Source: Legionellales bacterium
GTDB taxonomy: Bacteria > Pseudomonadota > Gammaproteobacteria > Berkiellales > Berkiellaceae
Direction of reading: 5' to 3'
Length of the DNA stretch: 15,334 nucleotides
NCBI GenBank assembly: GCA_023266435.1
Contig: JAHFQF010000031.1
Location: forward strand, 1 to 15,334
Part shown: piece after piece, positions 12,884 to 15,334 of the stretch
Position numbering within the stretch: the first letter of the stretch is position 1
How the letters are laid out: the number at the start of each line of letters is the position of its first letter
The notes under the pieces: model-generated
Database searches by the model: none
What the model saw: only the letters and a program-made list of their open reading frames with translations
What the model was told of the DNA's origin: nothing
Translations under genes and position numbers: made by a program

Positions 12884-13837
12884 CTAGTCTGCAAACATGG
12901 AGCTGATGGATTCTTCGACATTCAAACGGCGAATGGCTTCTGCCAGCATGGATGCAATGGAGACCTGGCGAATACGTGGGCATACACTGGTTTCCCCACG
13001 TAATGGGATGGTATCCGTGACGACCAGTGTGTCTAACACAGAGCCCATGATATTTTGTAGAGCCTTGCCAGATAAGACAGCATGCGTGCAATAAGCAGTG
13101 ACCTTACGAGCGCCCCGATCTTTAAGCGCCTGGGCGGCCAAACATAAAGTACCGGCAGTATCCACAATGTCGTCTACAACGATACAGTCTCTGCCTTGGA
13201 CATCGCCCAAGATGTGCATGACCTGTGCTTCGTTAGGTTTAGGACGGCGTTTGTCAATGATAGCTAAATCAGTGCCTGTGCCATCTAGGCGTTTTGCAAA
13301 AGCACGAGCGCGAACTACACCGCCTACATCAGGCGAAACAATGATAGGATTATGGTAGTTTTGTTGCTGAATATCTTTTAGTAAAACACCTGAAGCGTAT
13401 GCATTGTCTACAGGCATGTAGAAGAAACCTTGAATTTGATCGGCATGCAGATCAACGGTTAACACACGTTGGATTCCGACGGCGGACAACATGTCTGCTA
13501 CGACTTTCGCAGAAATAGAGACGCGGGCTGAGCGGACGCGGCGATCTTGACGCGCATAACCAAAATAGGGGATCACAGCGGTAATACGTGTTGCAGAGGC
13601 TCTACGGAGGGCATCTGCCATGATAACAAGTTCCATGAGATTATCATTGGTCGGCGCACAGGTAGATTGCATGATAAAAACGTCCTTACCTCGGACATTT
13701 TCTAAAATCTCAACTTGGATCTCGCCATCGCTGAATGTCCCAACGGTTGCCTGACCAAGAGGGAGCTGTAAATGGTGAGCGACTTGCTGAGCAAGATGTG
13801 GGTTTGAATTCCCACTGAATATCATCATGTTTGACAC
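12884..13837 (-). CDS. prs: Ribose-phosphate pyrophosphokinase (PRPP synthetase)
   Basis: Prs makes phosphoribosyl pyrophosphate from ribose 5-phosphate and ATP for nucleotide, histidine, tryptophan and NAD synthesis. The 317-aa protein (E. coli 315) has FSDGEIQVEI, STCAPTNDNLMELV, YFGYARQDRR, LHADQIQGFF with His131, the flexible-loop KRRPKPN with Lys196, and the PRPP-binding VDDIVDTAGT at 221-230. The GTG at 13837 aligns the N-terminus with E. coli, with SNMMIF matching PDMKLF. Its Shine-Dalgarno is poor, with AGG 11 nt away; ATG 13828 has none. It sits 29 bp after tRNA-Gln and is probably co-transcribed with ispE. Confidence 0.97.
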   Translation of the reverse strand: MSNMMIFSGNSNPHLAQQVAHHLQLPLGQATVGTFSDGEIQVEILENVRGKDVFIMQSTCAPTNDNLMELVIMADALRRASATRITAVIPYFGYARQDRRVRSARVSISAKVVADMLSAVGIQRVLTVDLHADQIQGFFYMPVDNAYASGVLLKDIQQQNYHNPIIVSPDVGGVVRARAFAKRLDGTGTDLAIIDKRRPKPNEAQVMHILGDVQGRDCIVVDDIVDTAGTLCLAAQALKDRGARKVTAYCTHAVLSGKALQNIMGSVLDTLVVTDTIPLRGETSVCPRIRQVSIASMLAEAIRRLNVEESISSMFAD

Positions 13838-13866
13838 GTTTGCAAGGACCTACTGATATTAAAAAG

Positions 13867-13941
13867 TGGCTGGGGTGCTAGGATTCGAACCTAGGTATGC
13901 AGGGATCAAAACCCTGTGCCGTACCGCTTGGCGACACCCCA
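13867..13941 (-). tRNA. tRNA-Gln(TTG)
   Basis: A 75-nt tRNA with encoded CCA (13867-13869). It starts TGGGGTGTCGCCAAGCGG like E. coli tRNA-Gln, with the U1-A72 end typical of glutamine tRNAs. The anticodon loop is TTTTGAT (anticodon TTG at 13907-13909) between CAGGG and CCCTG. The T arm is TAGGTTCGAATCCTA. It lies between ispE and prs, so release from a shared transcript by tRNA-processing nucleases is expected. Its 5' half is also the 3' end of ispE. Confidence 0.95.
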
Positions 13942-14793
13942 TTCGGTAAAATGAATTCCTAATGCTTGCAGTTGTGTAACTAACGGCGACACGTTAACTG
14001 TTTTACACACATGAGCCTTTAGGCTATCCGGTAAGCGAGATACAAGATACCGCGCTTCCGCATGAGAGTCAAACAACGCAAAACATGCTGCCCCTGATCC
14101 ACTCAGGCGTGCAGTAGGATTAAACTGAGTCAAGCAATCCAATGCCAACGCAACTTCGGGAAACAGCCGCTTTACCAGGGGCTCGAAGTCATTTCCCGTC
14201 TCCTTCAAAACGGTGTCCATTCTGAGGCTTGTTGTGTGCTTTGTCAATTCCGGATGTGAAAAAAGTTGTGGGGTAGCGCAGTGGGCATCTGGGAAGACTA
14301 AAACGCAATATTGTTCCCGGGCTGGTAGGGGGGATAGTTTATCACCGACTCCTTCGGCAAGCGCTGCGTGTCCATAAATAAAAATGGGTACATCCGCCCC
14401 TAATTGACGTCCTAGTTGTATGAGTGTTTCCAAAGAGAGCTGACCTTGCCACAGATGGTGTAATGCCAGGAGTGTGGTTGCTGCATTAGAGCTACCACCA
14501 CCGATGCCCCCCCCTAAGGGTAAACACTTGTTCCAACAGATATTTGCTCCCAACGGGGTGCACAGAGTTTGTTGTAGCAACTTGGCTGCTTTATAAATGA
14601 GATTGTCTTCCCAGGCCACATTGGATAAAAGAGATTGTGTTGTAATTTCTCCCGCTGGGTTGAGTTCAAACGTTAAAGTATCTGCTACATCCAAAAACTG
14701 AAAGTGAGTTTGTAAATCATGGTACCCATCTGCTCTTCGTTGTAAAATACGTAAAAAAAGATTGATCTTAGCAGGGCTTTGGAGAGTTAACAT
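13906..14793 (-). CDS. ispE: 4-diphosphocytidyl-2-C-methyl-D-erythritol kinase
   Basis: IspE is the GHMP kinase of the MEP pathway, phosphorylating CDP-methylerythritol on the way to isoprenoids. The 295-aa protein (E. coli 283) has SPAKINLFL with Lys9, the ATP-binding GGGIGGGSSNAA at 94-105, LGADVPIF with catalytic Asp134, and ARLSGSGAACFA near the C-terminus. The ATG at 14793 follows AGGAG by 6 nt. The last 11 residues (WGVAKRYGTGF) and the TGA stop are encoded within tRNA-Gln, a 36-nt same-strand overlap; the stop uses tRNA positions 35-37. Compared with E. coli, the extra length lies mainly in this tail. A 9-bp inverted repeat surrounds its Shine-Dalgarno and start codon. Confidence 0.95.
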   Translation of the reverse strand: MLTLQSPAKINLFLRILQRRADGYHDLQTHFQFLDVADTLTFELNPAGEITTQSLLSNVAWEDNLIYKAAKLLQQTLCTPLGANICWNKCLPLGGGIGGGSSNAATTLLALHHLWQGQLSLETLIQLGRQLGADVPIFIYGHAALAEGVGDKLSPLPAREQYCVLVFPDAHCATPQLFSHPELTKHTTSLRMDTVLKETGNDFEPLVKRLFPEVALALDCLTQFNPTARLSGSGAACFALFDSHAEARYLVSRLPDSLKAHVCKTVNVSPLVTQLQALGIHFTEWGVAKRYGTGF

Positions 14794-14822
14794 GATGCGC
14801 TCCTGAGTAAGAACGCATCATG
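14791..14822. promoter_or_regulatory. Inverted repeat enclosing the ispE ribosome-binding site and start codon
   Basis: CATGATGCG (14791-14799) and CGCATCATG (14814-14822) are perfect 9-bp arms with a 14-nt loop. On ispE mRNA the start AUG would be paired in the 3' arm while AGGAG lies in the loop. The 5' arm contains two further AUGs that open a short out-of-frame 17-codon ORF. The 5' arm also overlaps a candidate -10 box, so it may act in DNA instead. Confidence 0.5.
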
Positions 14823-14845
14823 CAAAATTTACTGGATTTAGTCAA
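14817..14845 (-). promoter_or_regulatory. Promoter candidate for ispE-tRNA-Gln-prs
   Basis: TTGACT (14840-14845, 5 of 6) is 17 bp from CATGAT (14817-14822, 4 of 6). If used, transcription begins near 14810, inside the loop of the inverted repeat, so the mRNA would lack the 5' arm of the hairpin. Confidence 0.4.
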
Positions 14846-14854
14846 GGGACAGCT

Positions 14855-15334
14855 CTAGCAGTAAGAGCTAAGGCGGCTAGAGGTATCTGGTCTATCTTGA
14901 GTCTCCATAACCAGCTCATGATCATTGACTGCAAGTAATGATGCACTGGAAGGTGGGTCTCTACGCAACCGAACAGCTTTAGCAGTACCTAGCGTTAAGG
15001 CATGTGCATGTGCTTGAGGGTCAAGCACTTCATCGGTCAGGGTAGCATTGTCTAATGCCGCGCGCGCTTCATTAAAATGCGTCATGGTGGCTTGATAACC
15101 ATTTTCCATCAGTTGAGTTTTGGCCACATCAGACAGATCAAAATCAGTAGCACCGATCTCTTTGGTTTTTCCATCTAGCGTCACATTGCGCGGTATGATG
15201 ACTGTCCGATAAGGCATGTAGCTGCGTAGGAAATTAAAAGATTGCGCTTGCTGCAGAGCATTGACTAATGCTTGTATGAAACTGATTATCCCATCGATTT
15301 TGGTAGTAAAAAATCCTCCCGATGCCACTGTTTT
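14855..15334 (-). CDS. Unknown protein, C-terminal part (5' end outside window)
   Basis: The frame is open to the right edge through the GTG at 15328, and no start in view has a convincing ribosome-binding site, so about 159 C-terminal residues are seen. I do not recognise it. The start of the visible part has a mildly hydrophobic, possibly helical stretch (IDGIISFIQALVNAL), then MPYRTVIIPRNVTLDG, an acidic region, and a Ser/Asp/Arg-rich tail ending RLSSYC. There is no lipobox or transmembrane helix in view. In many relatives the outer-membrane lipoprotein gene lolB precedes ispE; this sequence does not look like LolB. Confidence 0.6.
   Translation of the reverse strand, partial: KTVASGGFFTTKIDGIISFIQALVNALQQAQSFNFLRSYMPYRTVIIPRNVTLDGKTKEIGATDFDLSDVAKTQLMENGYQATMTHFNEARAALDNATLTDEVLDPQAHAHALTLGTAKAVRLRRDPPSSASLLAVNDHELVMETQDRPDTSSRLSSYC

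Noticed and set aside
14851..14869. Hairpin AGCTCT/AGAGCT at the end of the unknown gene as a terminator
   Set aside because: Only six pairs, overlapping the stop codon, and followed by GTCCCTTGAC rather than a U-run.
1..15334. CRISPR arrays, insertion sequences, phage genes or toxin-antitoxin pairs
   Set aside because: No regularly spaced repeats, transposase or integrase motifs, or paired small toxin-antitoxin frames were found.

Overview
The window looks like chromosome from a gammaproteobacterium of moderate GC content (mid-40s percent in hand-counted lines). Two gene orders typical of that class are present, both read on the minus strand. One is miaB - phoH/ybeZ - ybeY - corC - (insertion) - lnt. 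The other is ispE - tRNA-Gln - prs - rplY - pth - ychF. A SecA-like accessory ATPase and a regulated amino-acid-type symporter would suit a host-associated, Legionella/Coxiella-like lineage, but that placement is inference; no rRNA or lineage marker is visible.

Layout. 1-1175 (+): 3' part of a SecA-related helicase/ATPase gene, cut by the window edge and overlapping the end of lnt tail to tail. 1169-9120 (-): lnt, a sodium:solute symporter, a tiny histidine-rich leader ORF, corC, ybeY, phoH/ybeZ, miaB and a FabH-like ketoacyl synthase III. 9121-9265: divergent promoter region with a 14-bp perfect palindrome. 9266-9814 (+): unknown two-TM protein. 9841-9917 (-): elongator tRNA-Met with its own promoter. 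9960-10240: non-coding, GC-rich, hairpin-rich island. 10251-15334 (-): ychF, pth, rplY, prs, tRNA-Gln, ispE and the C-terminal part of an unknown protein.

Functions. MiaB modifies tRNA; PhoH and YbeY act in RNA and ribosome maturation; CorC is a CBS-domain protein; Lnt completes lipoprotein acylation. The second cluster makes PRPP (Prs) and an isoprenoid precursor (IspE), and supplies ribosome and translation factors (L25, Pth, YchF) plus tRNA-Gln.

Main discovery candidate. Between corC and the symporter is a 28-codon ORF with a strong Shine-Dalgarno sequence and seven CAT histidine codons within eleven codons. Part of that histidine-codon run is complementary over 13 pairs (11 Watson-Crick in a row, then G-U and U-A) to the symporter's own start codons. 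No intrinsic terminator lies between them. This predicts a histidine-sensing translational attenuator: a ribosome stalled for histidyl-tRNA would keep the symporter start open. It also predicts a histidine-related substrate. The second clear oddity is ispE, whose last 11 codons and stop lie inside tRNA-Gln, with the stop codon made from anticodon-loop bases.
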